Virus record (IMG/VR): IMGVR_UViG_3300042485_004291
Coordinates: 1 to 33,623 of that record
From: a virus
Reading direction: 5' to 3' (one strand)
DNA length: 33,623 nucleotides
This document shows positions 1-8,633 of this stretch, in pieces (position 1 is the stretch's first letter; every line of letters starts with the position of its first letter). The notes below the pieces were generated by a model. That model searched no databases, was not told the DNA's origin, and saw only the letters and a program-made list of their open reading frames with translations. Made by a program: the position numbers and the translations under genes.

Positions 1-538
1 ATGCATTGGTCATCAAGCGAACTAGATGATCTTCAAGTGCTCCACCCTCAATATTGTCTTCAAGTGCTTCAGTTGATACTTCCCAATCAAGACGAATCTT
101 TTTGGTTGTAAGTTCTACTTTTGTAAATGTTGCACCAACGTTAGTGTAGTCTGGTGCTCCTTGTGCTGCTGCACGAATAACACGCTCTCCAACATTGACC
201 TTCTCAATTTCCATTGTATTGGCTCTCATGGTGACTTTACGGCCATCCTTAGCAAGGACAGTTGCGTCCCATACATAGTCAATAAAACGGCGAGCTTGCT
301 CTGGTGCAAGAATACCACCAGCAACACCTGTTGGATTTACTGCGTTTGCTCCAGTTGTTGAACCGAATGCTGCAGTAGCAGTGTTACCAAGTTGTGATCC
401 TACAGATGATCCTGCAGAGTCTAAACCAGTTGCACTACCAATACCACCAGACACGAATCCGCCTTGAGAGTTAATCTCATTGCCTGCTCCTGCTGATCCT
501 GGATAGTTTTTTTCTAGATCTTTATTTTGTTCCGACAT
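1..538 (-). CDS. Major capsid protein, HK97-like fold (3' end outside window)
   Basis: Reads leftward from an ATG at 538 and runs off the window edge with about 179 codons visible and no stop. A strong SD (AGGAGGTGA) lies just upstream of the ATG. The first 70 residues are Gly/Ala/Ser-rich and flexible. They are followed by a capsid-like region with LAPEQARRFIDYVWDAT, then VTMRANTMEIEKVNVGERV and a stretch ending EVSTEALEDNIEGG. This resembles HK97-type capsid proteins, where the protease-processed N-arm precedes the shell domain. It lies directly downstream of the protease/scaffold gene, the usual place for the capsid gene. The protein should form the icosahedral head shell. The identification rests on motif resemblance plus gene order; only about the first half is visible. 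Confidence 0.82.
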   Translation of the reverse strand, partial: MSEQNKDLEKNYPGSAGAGNEINSQGGFVSGGIGSATGLDSAGSSVGSQLGNTATAAFGSTTGANAVNPTGVAGGILAPEQARRFIDYVWDATVLAKDGRKVTMRANTMEIEKVNVGERVIRAAAQGAPDYTNVGATFTKVELTTKKIRLDWEVSTEALEDNIEGGALEDHLVRLMTNA

Positions 539-566
539 TATTTTTCACCTCCTAGTGATTTTTACC

Positions 567-1115
567 TTAGTTAAATAGGTCGGCATTTGTGAGGAAACGA
601 CCGCCCCATAGGGATTTTTGAACCACTTGTGGTGATTCCTGTACGATCTCGCCTAGATCGCCAGACTTTCGGAAAGCTGTATCTTGTTCTACAAGGTCTA
701 CACGCTTACCAAACTCGTTAAAGTTACCCTTAATTCCATTAACATCTGATGTTACTGTTTCAAGAGACTTTGTTAGTGCTGCTACTTGGTCATTAATAGA
801 CTTAACTGTTGCAGCAAGATCGCCAAAGGCATTAGTAAGAGAAGAATTAATATCTGAAACTGCTTTAGCAAATTCTACATTAACATCAGTAACGGCTTCT
901 GCCACCACTTCTTCTGCTTTCTTTACTTCAACTGCTGCTTCTGCAACAGTAGAATCTGCACCACCGTCAACTGATTTTGCAACTACTAACTCTTCAGTAA
1001 TAGCAACTTCCTCAGCAACTGCAAGTGTTTCAATAACATCTGCTGGTTGTGCCTCTGGGGCAACCTCTGCAACTTCAACTGCAACATTTGCTGCTGCTTC
1101 TGTTGATTCTGTCAT
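567..1115 (-). CDS. Nested scaffold protein from an internal start
   Basis: In the same frame as the protease gene, an ATG at 1115 begins MTESTEAAANVAVEV. It is preceded by a near-perfect SD (AAGGAGGT, 1123-1130) with a 7-base spacer. This is the best ribosome site in the head module apart from the capsid's own, and it lies exactly at the junction between the protease half and the Ala/Glu-rich coiled half. The product would be 182 residues of scaffold alone. This is the lambda C/Nu3 arrangement, in which a scaffold is made in excess from an internal start of the protease gene. The start signal is seen directly; the expression ratio and function are inferred. Confidence 0.7.
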   Translation of the reverse strand: MTESTEAAANVAVEVAEVAPEAQPADVIETLAVAEEVAITEELVVAKSVDGGADSTVAEAAVEVKKAEEVVAEAVTDVNVEFAKAVSDINSSLTNAFGDLAATVKSINDQVAALTKSLETVTSDVNGIKGNFNEFGKRVDLVEQDTAFRKSGDLGEIVQESPQVVQKSLWGGRFLTNADLFN

Positions 1116-1874
1116 TTGATTTACCTCCTTAGTAATCTTAATTGTATTAATGCCTTTAGCACTATCAACTAAGAATTTTATTGTTTCTGCATTATCTTTA
1201 TCGTTCTTTTCTATAAAACCAATATTTTGCATTTTGTTTCCAGTTACTGGACTTGTTACTGAATCAGAATCTGACATCATTACAATACCGTTTTCTGAAT
1301 CCCAGAACACATTTTCAATTTCTGCTTTTGACAAATATCCACTAACAACATTTTGTCCATTTACCTTTTCAATAGATAAAATATTTGCAAACTGATTTGC
1401 TGGATTATCTACAAGAGATAGTTCATGAAGTTCATAATTTTTAATTACACGAATTGTTTTATCAATTTTTTCATCATAGGCGTCATCCCAAGTTGTAATG
1501 TTTCCACCAATTGAAAAACCAGTGTAAGTTCCATCTAAAACTTTTTCCCATGCATCTTGTGCACCCTTTGAGACATAAGCAGATACATAAACTCCGCTAT
1601 AAAATTTTTTGTCGTTAGGATCAAAGTATTTATCTTCTTTAAAGGATACAATTTTTCCAACAGCGCTTGGTTGATGCATTTCACGAAGATTACCACGAAA
1701 ATTTTTAAATGCCTCTACGCTAGACTCTGTTGTTACAATGTCACCTTGGCGATCAACATTATCAAGGGTTGCAAAGCCAGACACCATACGGCGCTCAACA
1801 TCTACTTTTCCAATAGGCATTGAAAGGCGAACACTGTCACCTTTAGTTTCCCAATGAGCTTTATTTGTTACCAT
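567..1874 (-). CDS. Prohead maturation protease fused to a scaffold region
   Basis: A 435-residue protein with two parts. Residues 1 to about 170 match the HK97-type (U35) prohead serine protease family: SGFATLDNVDRQGDIV near the start, LREMHQPSAVGKI with the likely catalytic His, GTYTGFSIGG with the likely catalytic Ser, and ELHELSLVDNPANQ. The C-terminal half, from about residue 250, is Ala/Val/Glu-rich with heptad-like stretches ending in a conserved-looking hydrophobic tail, typical of a scaffold (delta-domain) that is degraded during maturation. The gene lies between portal and capsid. A TGATATAAT box lies 9 bases before the ATG and no SD is visible. A second start inside the gene at 1115 is listed separately. 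Confidence 0.85.
   Translation of the reverse strand: MVTNKAHWETKGDSVRLSMPIGKVDVERRMVSGFATLDNVDRQGDIVTTESSVEAFKNFRGNLREMHQPSAVGKIVSFKEDKYFDPNDKKFYSGVYVSAYVSKGAQDAWEKVLDGTYTGFSIGGNITTWDDAYDEKIDKTIRVIKNYELHELSLVDNPANQFANILSIEKVNGQNVVSGYLSKAEIENVFWDSENGIVMMSDSDSVTSPVTGNKMQNIGFIEKNDKDNAETIKFLVDSAKGINTIKITKEVNQMTESTEAAANVAVEVAEVAPEAQPADVIETLAVAEEVAITEELVVAKSVDGGADSTVAEAAVEVKKAEEVVAEAVTDVNVEFAKAVSDINSSLTNAFGDLAATVKSINDQVAALTKSLETVTSDVNGIKGNFNEFGKRVDLVEQDTAFRKSGDLGEIVQESPQVVQKSLWGGRFLTNADLFN
1123..1130 (-). promoter_or_regulatory. Internal Shine-Dalgarno for nested scaffold
   Basis: AAGGAGGT on the minus strand, 7 bases before an in-frame ATG inside the protease-scaffold gene. The full-length gene itself has no such site, so this internal signal probably drives most scaffold synthesis. 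Confidence 0.75.
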
Positions 1875-1883
1875 AACGTTATA

Positions 1884-1892
1884 ATTATATCA
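1884..1892 (-). promoter_or_regulatory. Extended -10 of protease-scaffold gene
   Basis: TGATATAAT; the ATG at 1874 follows after 9 bases and no SD lies between. Confidence 0.6.
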
Positions 1893-1914
1893 CTACTTTA
1901 TGGGGTTTTCTCAA

Positions 1915-3522
1915 CTATTGAGACGATCTTCCTTCACCTTGTGGATTACGTCCAGATATTGTAGTTGGAGAGTCAGAGTTGTTATTTGTTCTTTCTGAAT
2001 CTCTTTCACGGTTCCCTGCTAAATTTGCTCTAGCATCAGTTGCCTGTCTTGGAGACATAACAAATGGATCATCCCCATCTGCTCTTTGTGGCAAGTCTAA
2101 CTTTTCACGTGCTTCATTTGGAGTCATCACCTGTGTCTTGACATATCTTTCAAGAATCTGTGATTGAGCAATTTCATCGGTAAGCGTAAGTTCATTAAAC
2201 CTAAGCTCAAGAATATCTGTTTTTTCTCTAATAATTTTACTTATAATTTTTTCTAGATGTCTTTGTGCTGGACGAGATACTTGCTCTTTAAATGTGCGAT
2301 CTTGAGAAAGTGCTGCTGCAGTTCCTCCAGAATCTGCACCACCTAATTTTGAAATAGGAACTTGGTGAGCAATTAAAATGTCATCACGATTTTGTTTGCG
2401 ATACTCTTTAAATGATCCATCTTGTATACCATTTTCAATTGGCTCCATCTTAAACTCAACCTTGTTCCCATCACTATCTCCAGGAAGTGGTATATAAAGT
2501 GTTCTATGCGATTGAGCTTTAAGTCCAGTTTGTAAAAATCTAAACATTTTATCTTCTGCGTCACCTGATAGTTTTGCACCCTTTAGTGTTACTACATATC
2601 TTGGAACAGCTTTATTTTCAAAATAATCAATATTATATTGAGATGCTAATTGATCTCCAATTAAAGAAGGCATTGCTGCAATGATATCTGGAATACCATA
2701 AAATGTATTTAAAGGAGAGTATTCTTTAATGTGAATAATTTCATTTGGCCTTGGATCTGTACCCATTGGATTTTGATTTTTTGCTCCAAAATTTCTAAAG
2801 TAAACTACCTTTTGACCAATAATTTGAATAAACCCATCACGTAAACGACGTACACGAACAGTCGTTGCTGGAATGTGTCCAACGTATCCAATATCTCCAG
2901 CTACCGTTCTACCTACTTCAATAAAGCCATTTCCAGTTGCTTGAAGATCTGTATAAACTTTTTCCATAGTTTTTGTAAAACTATCATCATCGTTTAAACT
3001 TTCTACCCAATCACGAAGCTGAATCTTTGCTCTTTCTATACGATTACGAGCACGATCTACGGCTGCCTGATCATCATTCATTTCAAACCTTAACATTGTT
3101 CTATCTGCAATATCAAAGCGGTAGCCAAGACCAACTACGTTTTCTACTTTAGCATCAATAGCAGCATGATTAGCAAATGATGTGTCATAAAAGTTTGCTA
3201 GTTCATACATGTTGTATGGAGGAGTAATTACATCAAATAGTCCATAACCATTTCTATATACGGTTCCAGGGTTAATTTGCTTTGAACTTGCGTCTACTCC
3301 AGAAGGTGTAACATTTGCTGCATTTAAATATGCCTGATTTGTTTCTGGACTAATATATTTTGATAAATTACGAGTTGTTCTACGACGAAAGTTTTGATCT
3401 AATCCTACATAATCCTTTAAGTCGTCCCAACTTTTATTAAATGGGTCTTGATGCTTAAAAGCATTTTCTTCTTTATCTTGAGTATTTAACCCAGCACGAA
3501 CATATTCTTCTTTGTCACTCAT
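1915..3522 (-). CDS. Portal protein
   Basis: About 535 residues, the usual portal length. It resembles the phage portal family: ITPPYNMYELANFYDTSFANHAAIDAKVENVVGLGYRF near the N-terminus, GNGFIEVGRTVAGDIGYVGHIPA in the middle, and the pattern NEIIHIKEYSPLNTFYGIPDI (split here by region) followed by a long helical section with a QVPISKLGG motif. Portals form the dodecameric ring at one head vertex through which DNA passes. The start chosen is the ATG at 3522 (MSDKEEYV), which overlaps the upstream gene's stop by 8 bases; an in-frame ATG at 3540 would add six residues. Neither has a strong SD, so translational coupling is likely. No terminase lies upstream. Confidence 0.85.
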   Translation of the reverse strand: MSDKEEYVRAGLNTQDKEENAFKHQDPFNKSWDDLKDYVGLDQNFRRRTTRNLSKYISPETNQAYLNAANVTPSGVDASSKQINPGTVYRNGYGLFDVITPPYNMYELANFYDTSFANHAAIDAKVENVVGLGYRFDIADRTMLRFEMNDDQAAVDRARNRIERAKIQLRDWVESLNDDDSFTKTMEKVYTDLQATGNGFIEVGRTVAGDIGYVGHIPATTVRVRRLRDGFIQIIGQKVVYFRNFGAKNQNPMGTDPRPNEIIHIKEYSPLNTFYGIPDIIAAMPSLIGDQLASQYNIDYFENKAVPRYVVTLKGAKLSGDAEDKMFRFLQTGLKAQSHRTLYIPLPGDSDGNKVEFKMEPIENGIQDGSFKEYRKQNRDDILIAHQVPISKLGGADSGGTAAALSQDRTFKEQVSRPAQRHLEKIISKIIREKTDILELRFNELTLTDEIAQSQILERYVKTQVMTPNEAREKLDLPQRADGDDPFVMSPRQATDARANLAGNRERDSERTNNNSDSPTTISGRNPQGEGRSSQ

Positions 3523-3910
3523 CAACAGCGCTCTTTCCATGTTTGTCTAATGTTTGTTGTGCTGCATGCCAAGCACCTAAATCATTCATTGAAGGAATTA
3601 AGCCTTCTCTCATTCTTTCTTTTTGTTCTGAATACTCTTCTTCACTAATTCTATGCAATCCAGGAACAAATACTGCGCTTCCTTCTCCATCGTCTCCGTA
3701 TGAAATTGCAGCGTTTTTAAGTTCAGAAATCTTTGAAAGATCTCCACGATCAGATGGTATATTTAAAATTGACCCTTCATCGTCTGTAAACCACTTGCCA
3801 TTTGACTTTTTATAGACATAAAGACCCCAGTCATAATGCTTTTCAATGACCTTACGACGAACATTTTTTACATAGGGTTTACCAGTTTTTGGGTTTATTA
3901 ACGATTCCAT
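3515..3910 (-). CDS. Conserved-looking protein upstream of portal, function unknown
   Basis: A 131-residue acidic/basic mixed protein with no signal peptide or membrane helix. It has a Gly/Lys-rich start, a central KKSNGKWFTDDEGSILNIP stretch and a C-terminal helix ending SLEDLGAWHAAQQTLDKHG-like (actual: MNDLGAWHAAQQTLDKHGKS). I do not recognise the family. The start chosen is the ATG at 3910, because a TGATATACT box ends exactly 7 bases before it, matching the leaderless pattern seen elsewhere here. An ATG two codons upstream (3916) lies between that box and 3910. It ends inside the portal start region, so the two genes are probably translated together. A head-assembly role is inferred from position only. 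Confidence 0.65.
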   Translation of the reverse strand: MESLINPKTGKPYVKNVRRKVIEKHYDWGLYVYKKSNGKWFTDDEGSILNIPSDRGDLSKISELKNAAISYGDDGEGSAVFVPGLHRISEEEYSEQKERMREGLIPSMNDLGAWHAAQQTLDKHGKSAVDE

Positions 3911-3917
3911 AACCATA

Positions 3918-3926
3918 AGTATATCA
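3918..3926 (-). promoter_or_regulatory. Extended -10 upstream of portal unit
   Basis: TGATATACT; the ATG at 3910 follows after 7 bases, which decides the start of that gene. Confidence 0.6.
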
Positions 3927-3928
3927 GA

Positions 3929-6900
3929 CTATACAGGTGTATTGACAGTACTTGACCATTCTATTTCTGTATATACCTTTAGTTCTTCAGGCTGGTATAT
4001 TAATCCTTCTCCATCATCAATAATAATTTTATTAGTTCCGATGTATGTTTTATAAATATCTAATGGGTTAATTCCATAGAACTCTGATGACCCTAAAACC
4101 AACATTCCTTCCCAAGTAAAATTATTATTCCAGAATTGCCAGTCTAGCGTTGTGAACCCGTCTGTTAAAACTTGAAACCATGACCTAAAAGTAGTGCTTT
4201 CAACTTCCTGTAAACTGCTTGCTTGATAATACGCAATGTTATTAAATAGTGCCTGCCCCGTAATATTTAAACTTCCTAAATAAGAGCTACAGTTTAAAGA
4301 GGTTAAAAATGATATACCGATAGAAGACCACTCTTTAAGTGATAGTACTGGCTCTCTTACAAGAGTGCCATTTAAATAAAATGAAACACCATTATATTGA
4401 ACTCCGTTTTCATTTAAAACAAATACCCTTCCTCTATTTAGGTCAAGACTGTTTGCTTGAATATAAAATTTTAATGTACCTTCTTTATAATTAATTTCAA
4501 ATATTTCTGTTGCTGTTTCTGGAAATATATCTTGGTCGTATTTTAACCACAATTGCATAGCACTTACTTTATAAAAACTTGCTAGCTCTTTGTTGATTGG
4601 CAAAGATAAACCACGATTTTCTAAAATATTTAGTTCTCCACGTATTTCTATTCCTGAGGTATTAGTTAAATGTAGATATGGAGTACTTTCTTTATAAATA
4701 CTAAAAGGATTTTTAGATTTATAGTCAAAATATATACCGTTTTTCTTATATGGAAATAAATCTACTCCAAATCCTGTTCCTACTGGGTTAGAAGAATTAT
4801 TATTAAAAACCTGTGAAGCTAACTGCAACTTGCTTAAACTTATTGGTTTTGTTAAAATTCCACGACTATTGAATTCAAGACTATACACAATGGCAAGGTC
4901 GTTAAAGTCTTCTGTTTTAATTGGATAAATTAATGTGTTGTTTAAAACTTCAAATCTGGTTGTTTTCCAGTTTTCGTAATCATTAATATCAAGAACTTTA
5001 TATTCATTTAGTGTTTGTTCATTCTCAAAAGATGTTGGAATGTTTGCCCCATCAGCAATATATTGGAAGGTTACATAGCTTTTTATTTGTGATCCAGATG
5101 TATCATAATAATACCCAGTAGCTCCAGACTCCTCAACTAATGTTGTTGTTGTTGGATACCCTAAATTAAATTGTAAAAAATCTAAATCGTAATATTCTTC
5201 ATTATTTTTATTTTTTACAAATTGTCCAAAATAAGAAAGAGGTAGGTAATCTTGCCAGTAGCCAGAAACTCCAATATCTAAAAAATATTTTTGATACGCT
5301 TCAGATGGCAAAAGAGTATAGCTTGCTGTATGATCAATCATTGTTAATCCATCTTCTAGAACAACAATTCCATTTTGACTAAAACTATCTGATATCTTAG
5401 AATGATTTATTGCACTACATAAGCCAAGAGAATAAATTCTTCCAGTAAATGCATACTGTCCAGAATCATCACCACCAACATACATTTTCAATAAGTTTTG
5501 ATTTCCAAAAAAAGAGTTTACATTTTTACCAAAATTATTAGATAAATCTCTTAGATTAAATCCTACTGAAAAAATAGTGTTTGCTGTTATTTGATTTGAT
5601 GTAAAAAGTAGTTCAGTATTTCCGCTATAAGTTAAAGAGTATTTAATTTCATCAGCATCTTTGATAACAGAAAAATAATCTTTGGTTATTGGATTGTATA
5701 TTTTAAACAATAATTCTTCAGAAGAAAGATTGCTACAGCTAAAAACACCGTAAAAACTATCAACTTGATTTCCTAAAATATTAAACTTGTCAAAATTAAT
5801 ATAAGTATTTTTAGAATTCCAGCTATTGTTTGGTCTAAATGATAAAAAGTTATTTTCAACAAATGGTCCAGACTCGTTATCCTGTATGTCTTGATTATCC
5901 TCATACAAATCTTTTATTGTTTTTCCATCTAAAAATATTTCAGGCAAGGTGTAATCTGGAGTTTTTAGACTAGTTGTGGTTGTTATTAAATTATCAAAAC
6001 TTCCTTGATTCCATTGTGCAAAATCTGGATAGTTATAATTTGCAGTATAGTCGGCAAATGAATAATCTATAAACGCAGTTGTTCCTCCATACGCTGAGTT
6101 AAGTCCTTCTGGAGACACAACTCCTTGTCCATACACCCATCTACGCTTTGCTACTGTTACTGGAACCTGATAAGAATAAATAGCAACACAATCAATTTCA
6201 AAAGGATATACATTGTTACTTGCATAAAATCCTAGCCAATCTTGATTATTTCCACTATTATCAATTTCGTCTGGCAGATTAAGATTATTGGTGTCTAAAG
6301 ACAAAGACAAAACTTCTTCCCCATTTACCAATAGTGATGCTGAATTTCTAATTAAACGAATATGAATTAGCATTGGTCTAAACCATTCACCAACAAAATG
6401 AGAGGCAAATTGATCACCAATAACTAAAGTTAAAAACCCATCCTCAACATATAGGCCATCATCAGATGAAATTGGTCCAAATATTTTAAATGGAGATAAT
6501 GTGTTTACTGCAACTCTTGCCCAAAACTCAATAGTATAATCGTTATATTGACCTTTTTTATTTAAGAATCCTTTACCTGGAACTATTAAAGAGGCATCTG
6601 TGTTAGGTTTTATGTTTGTTGTTCCGCTTGCACCATATACCAAAGGAATTCCTATATTCTTACACTTCATTCCACCTTCTGTAATATAGTAACCAGAGTC
6701 TTCCGCAATTCCGTATGCTTGAGCTTCTACGGCATTTAAACCACCATAGATGCTTATATCTGATGGAACTGTAGTTTCAGATATTCCATTTAAAGAATAC
6801 GTATTAAACTCTTCATTCCATTGACCCAAAGTAATTCCATTAAAATAAAACTCATTATCAATTGAACTTGAAGATCCTTCAAGTATCTTTATTTTAAAAA

Positions 6901-7393
6901 CAAGTCTTAGTTGTGCTGATACATTTGGTATTTCAAAAGTTTCAGAAATAAATCCCCATTTTTGATACAAAGTACTATTAAAAGTTTTTAAATTTTGAAC
7001 TACTGTAGATGTATTTGGATCTGTATATTCATAACCTATAGAAACGCTTTGTAAAAAAATACTGTTGGAATAAAAATATGTTCCTACTGTAAAAGTTCCA
7101 AGATCTTCAAGTGTATTTATATTTAGTATATTAGGACTGATTATTGATGCTTCAAGAGTTTCTGAAACAGGAACATTTACCCTAACTCTTGTTAAATGAC
7201 TACTAGCAAATGGTTCTTTTAAGTTTTCAGAAGATGATGCAAGAGTAGCACTTGTTGGTGTCCATAATGTTGTAAGATTACGTTGTGCTTCGGAAATTAA
7301 ACTTTTATAGTCAAGGCTATCATCTAGTGCCCACAAAACCAGTGGATGCTCAGAATATATTTTTTCTGCATATAAATTGGATGGGTTAGACAT
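3929..7393 (-). CDS. Large LamG/concanavalin-like virion protein
   Basis: 1154 residues, rich in Asn, Ser, Tyr and beta-strand patterns. The start, NLYAEKIYSEHPLVLWALDD, is of the type seen at the start of large phage minor-tail or adsorption proteins. A concanavalin/LamG-like sandwich is suggested around residues 280-420 (DYTIEFWARV, then HIRLIRNSASLLVNGEEV). A second candidate lies near residues 965-1090 (SAMQLWLKYDQDIF, then GVSFYLNGTLVREPVLSL). Such domains usually bind carbohydrate or build the virion surface. SD AAGGAG (7398-7403) and a TGCTATAAT box upstream support the start. It sits just upstream of the portal block, an unusual place for a tail protein. The exact role is unknown. Confidence 0.7.
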   Translation of the reverse strand: MSNPSNLYAEKIYSEHPLVLWALDDSLDYKSLISEAQRNLTTLWTPTSATLASSSENLKEPFASSHLTRVRVNVPVSETLEASIISPNILNINTLEDLGTFTVGTYFYSNSIFLQSVSIGYEYTDPNTSTVVQNLKTFNSTLYQKWGFISETFEIPNVSAQLRLVFKIKILEGSSSSIDNEFYFNGITLGQWNEEFNTYSLNGISETTVPSDISIYGGLNAVEAQAYGIAEDSGYYITEGGMKCKNIGIPLVYGASGTTNIKPNTDASLIVPGKGFLNKKGQYNDYTIEFWARVAVNTLSPFKIFGPISSDDGLYVEDGFLTLVIGDQFASHFVGEWFRPMLIHIRLIRNSASLLVNGEEVLSLSLDTNNLNLPDEIDNSGNNQDWLGFYASNNVYPFEIDCVAIYSYQVPVTVAKRRWVYGQGVVSPEGLNSAYGGTTAFIDYSFADYTANYNYPDFAQWNQGSFDNLITTTTSLKTPDYTLPEIFLDGKTIKDLYEDNQDIQDNESGPFVENNFLSFRPNNSWNSKNTYINFDKFNILGNQVDSFYGVFSCSNLSSEELLFKIYNPITKDYFSVIKDADEIKYSLTYSGNTELLFTSNQITANTIFSVGFNLRDLSNNFGKNVNSFFGNQNLLKMYVGGDDSGQYAFTGRIYSLGLCSAINHSKISDSFSQNGIVVLEDGLTMIDHTASYTLLPSEAYQKYFLDIGVSGYWQDYLPLSYFGQFVKNKNNEEYYDLDFLQFNLGYPTTTTLVEESGATGYYYDTSGSQIKSYVTFQYIADGANIPTSFENEQTLNEYKVLDINDYENWKTTRFEVLNNTLIYPIKTEDFNDLAIVYSLEFNSRGILTKPISLSKLQLASQVFNNNSSNPVGTGFGVDLFPYKKNGIYFDYKSKNPFSIYKESTPYLHLTNTSGIEIRGELNILENRGLSLPINKELASFYKVSAMQLWLKYDQDIFPETATEIFEINYKEGTLKFYIQANSLDLNRGRVFVLNENGVQYNGVSFYLNGTLVREPVLSLKEWSSIGISFLTSLNCSSYLGSLNITGQALFNNIAYYQASSLQEVESTTFRSWFQVLTDGFTTLDWQFWNNNFTWEGMLVLGSSEFYGINPLDIYKTYIGTNKIIIDDGEGLIYQPEELKVYTEIEWSSTVNTPV

Positions 7394-7410
7394 TTTTCTC
7401 CTTGGCTTTA

Positions 7411-7419
7411 ATTATAGCA
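7411..7419 (-). promoter_or_regulatory. Extended -10 of LamG-like gene
   Basis: TGCTATAAT, followed by SD AAGGAG and the ATG at 7393. Confidence 0.6.
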
Positions 7420-7437
7420 GGAACAAGACATAAAATA

Positions 7438-8628
7438 TCAAATATTCCGTCCTTTATTAAAATTTGTATATCCCATACCAGTATCAATGGCTGATAAATT
7501 TTTTGCTTCAAATACCCAACTAGTTAAGTCTTCTCCACCAACGCTTCTATAGTGGTCTGACATTTTTTTGGCTTTTTCAAAAGCTTCACTATTGTTTAAA
7601 ACTTCTTTAGATTCTTTAACTATCCAGTCCCAAAATGGTGTCTCATATGTAGATCCGCCATGATACATATAGTAAATCATATCTGAAACAGACTTTACAT
7701 TTTTATGAAATTCCTCATTAATGTTTAAATTTGGTTTTTGATTAATTTCATCCATTAACAATTTATTAACAATATCATACAAAAATAGTGAATTGGCAAA
7801 CATTGGTTCTAAAAATAAAGCATTATTTCCATTTTTTATTACTTTTCCTTGTATTACATTTTTAGAAATATATGATTTAAAAGAAAACTCAATATTGTCT
7901 AAGTCATTTACTAATACATTTATTTCTTTAGCAAAGTTTATTTTTGCTGCTTCTTTGCTTGTAATGTCGCTATTATATAAATACCCATACGACGTTCTGC
8001 TTTTTAGTGGTATTACAAACATCCATCCGTCTGGTGTTGCAACGTGTTTTGTGTGAAGAAAATTAGATCCATTTTTTATATTGTGAACAAGGCATGAATT
8101 TGTTGTTGAGTTTAATAAATCATAATCATTAAAGTTTTTTGGTTTTCCAGAACAATCCATTATATAATCAAACTCATAAGATAAACCATCTACTACGGCT
8201 ATTGCTTTATTTTCAACTGTTTTTATTTCTTTGACATTTCCTTCTATAACCTTAAATTTGTTTCCCCATTTTTCAAAAAACTCTTTTATTGCCCATTCTT
8301 TTAATTTAAATGTATCTATATGAATAGCAACAGCAGAACCTATTAATGGATTTATAAAATTTTTATTACGCCATTTTTCATACATTGTTCCATATTTAAC
8401 TGTTGCATCTAGACTTCCTCCAACTAATTCGTCATACATGCAAAAATTTGTTCCAGAACTTATGGCATTAACAAATGTAGGAAAAGTACTTTCTCCAATT
8501 CCAAAAATAGAAATATTAGGATCAGATATTGATACAACCTCCCAATCATTGTTTAGATAAGAAAGAAAATGTGCTAAAGACTGAATTCCTGCTGTACCTA
8601 AACCAATAACTGCTATTTTTTTCATCAT
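7438..8628 (-). CDS. Flavin-dependent (tryptophan) halogenase-like protein
   Basis: 396 residues with the landmarks of FAD-dependent halogenases: a Rossmann GLGTAG (residues 9-14), FGIGESTFP (42-50) matching the family GxGExT/SxP signature, and a Lys at position 78 in DATVKYG where the catalytic Lys that forms the chloramine is expected. Further on are WMFVIPLKSRTSYGYLY (202-218), in place of the WxWxIP motif with the second Trp replaced by Phe, and STYETPFWDW near the C-terminus. Known members chlorinate or brominate tryptophan or other aromatics with reduced flavin. This protein is shorter than the usual 500-540 residues, so the substrate cap may be reduced. Two tandem ATGs (8628, 8625) are possible starts. 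The stop of the upstream reductase is only 5 bases away, suggesting co-translation. Confidence 0.75.
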   Translation of the reverse strand: MMKKIAVIGLGTAGIQSLAHFLSYLNNDWEVVSISDPNISIFGIGESTFPTFVNAISSGTNFCMYDELVGGSLDATVKYGTMYEKWRNKNFINPLIGSAVAIHIDTFKLKEWAIKEFFEKWGNKFKVIEGNVKEIKTVENKAIAVVDGLSYEFDYIMDCSGKPKNFNDYDLLNSTTNSCLVHNIKNGSNFLHTKHVATPDGWMFVIPLKSRTSYGYLYNSDITSKEAAKINFAKEINVLVNDLDNIEFSFKSYISKNVIQGKVIKNGNNALFLEPMFANSLFLYDIVNKLLMDEINQKPNLNINEEFHKNVKSVSDMIYYMYHGGSTYETPFWDWIVKESKEVLNNSEAFEKAKKMSDHYRSVGGEDLTSWVFEAKNLSAIDTGMGYTNFNKGRNI

Positions 8629-8633
8629 GAATT

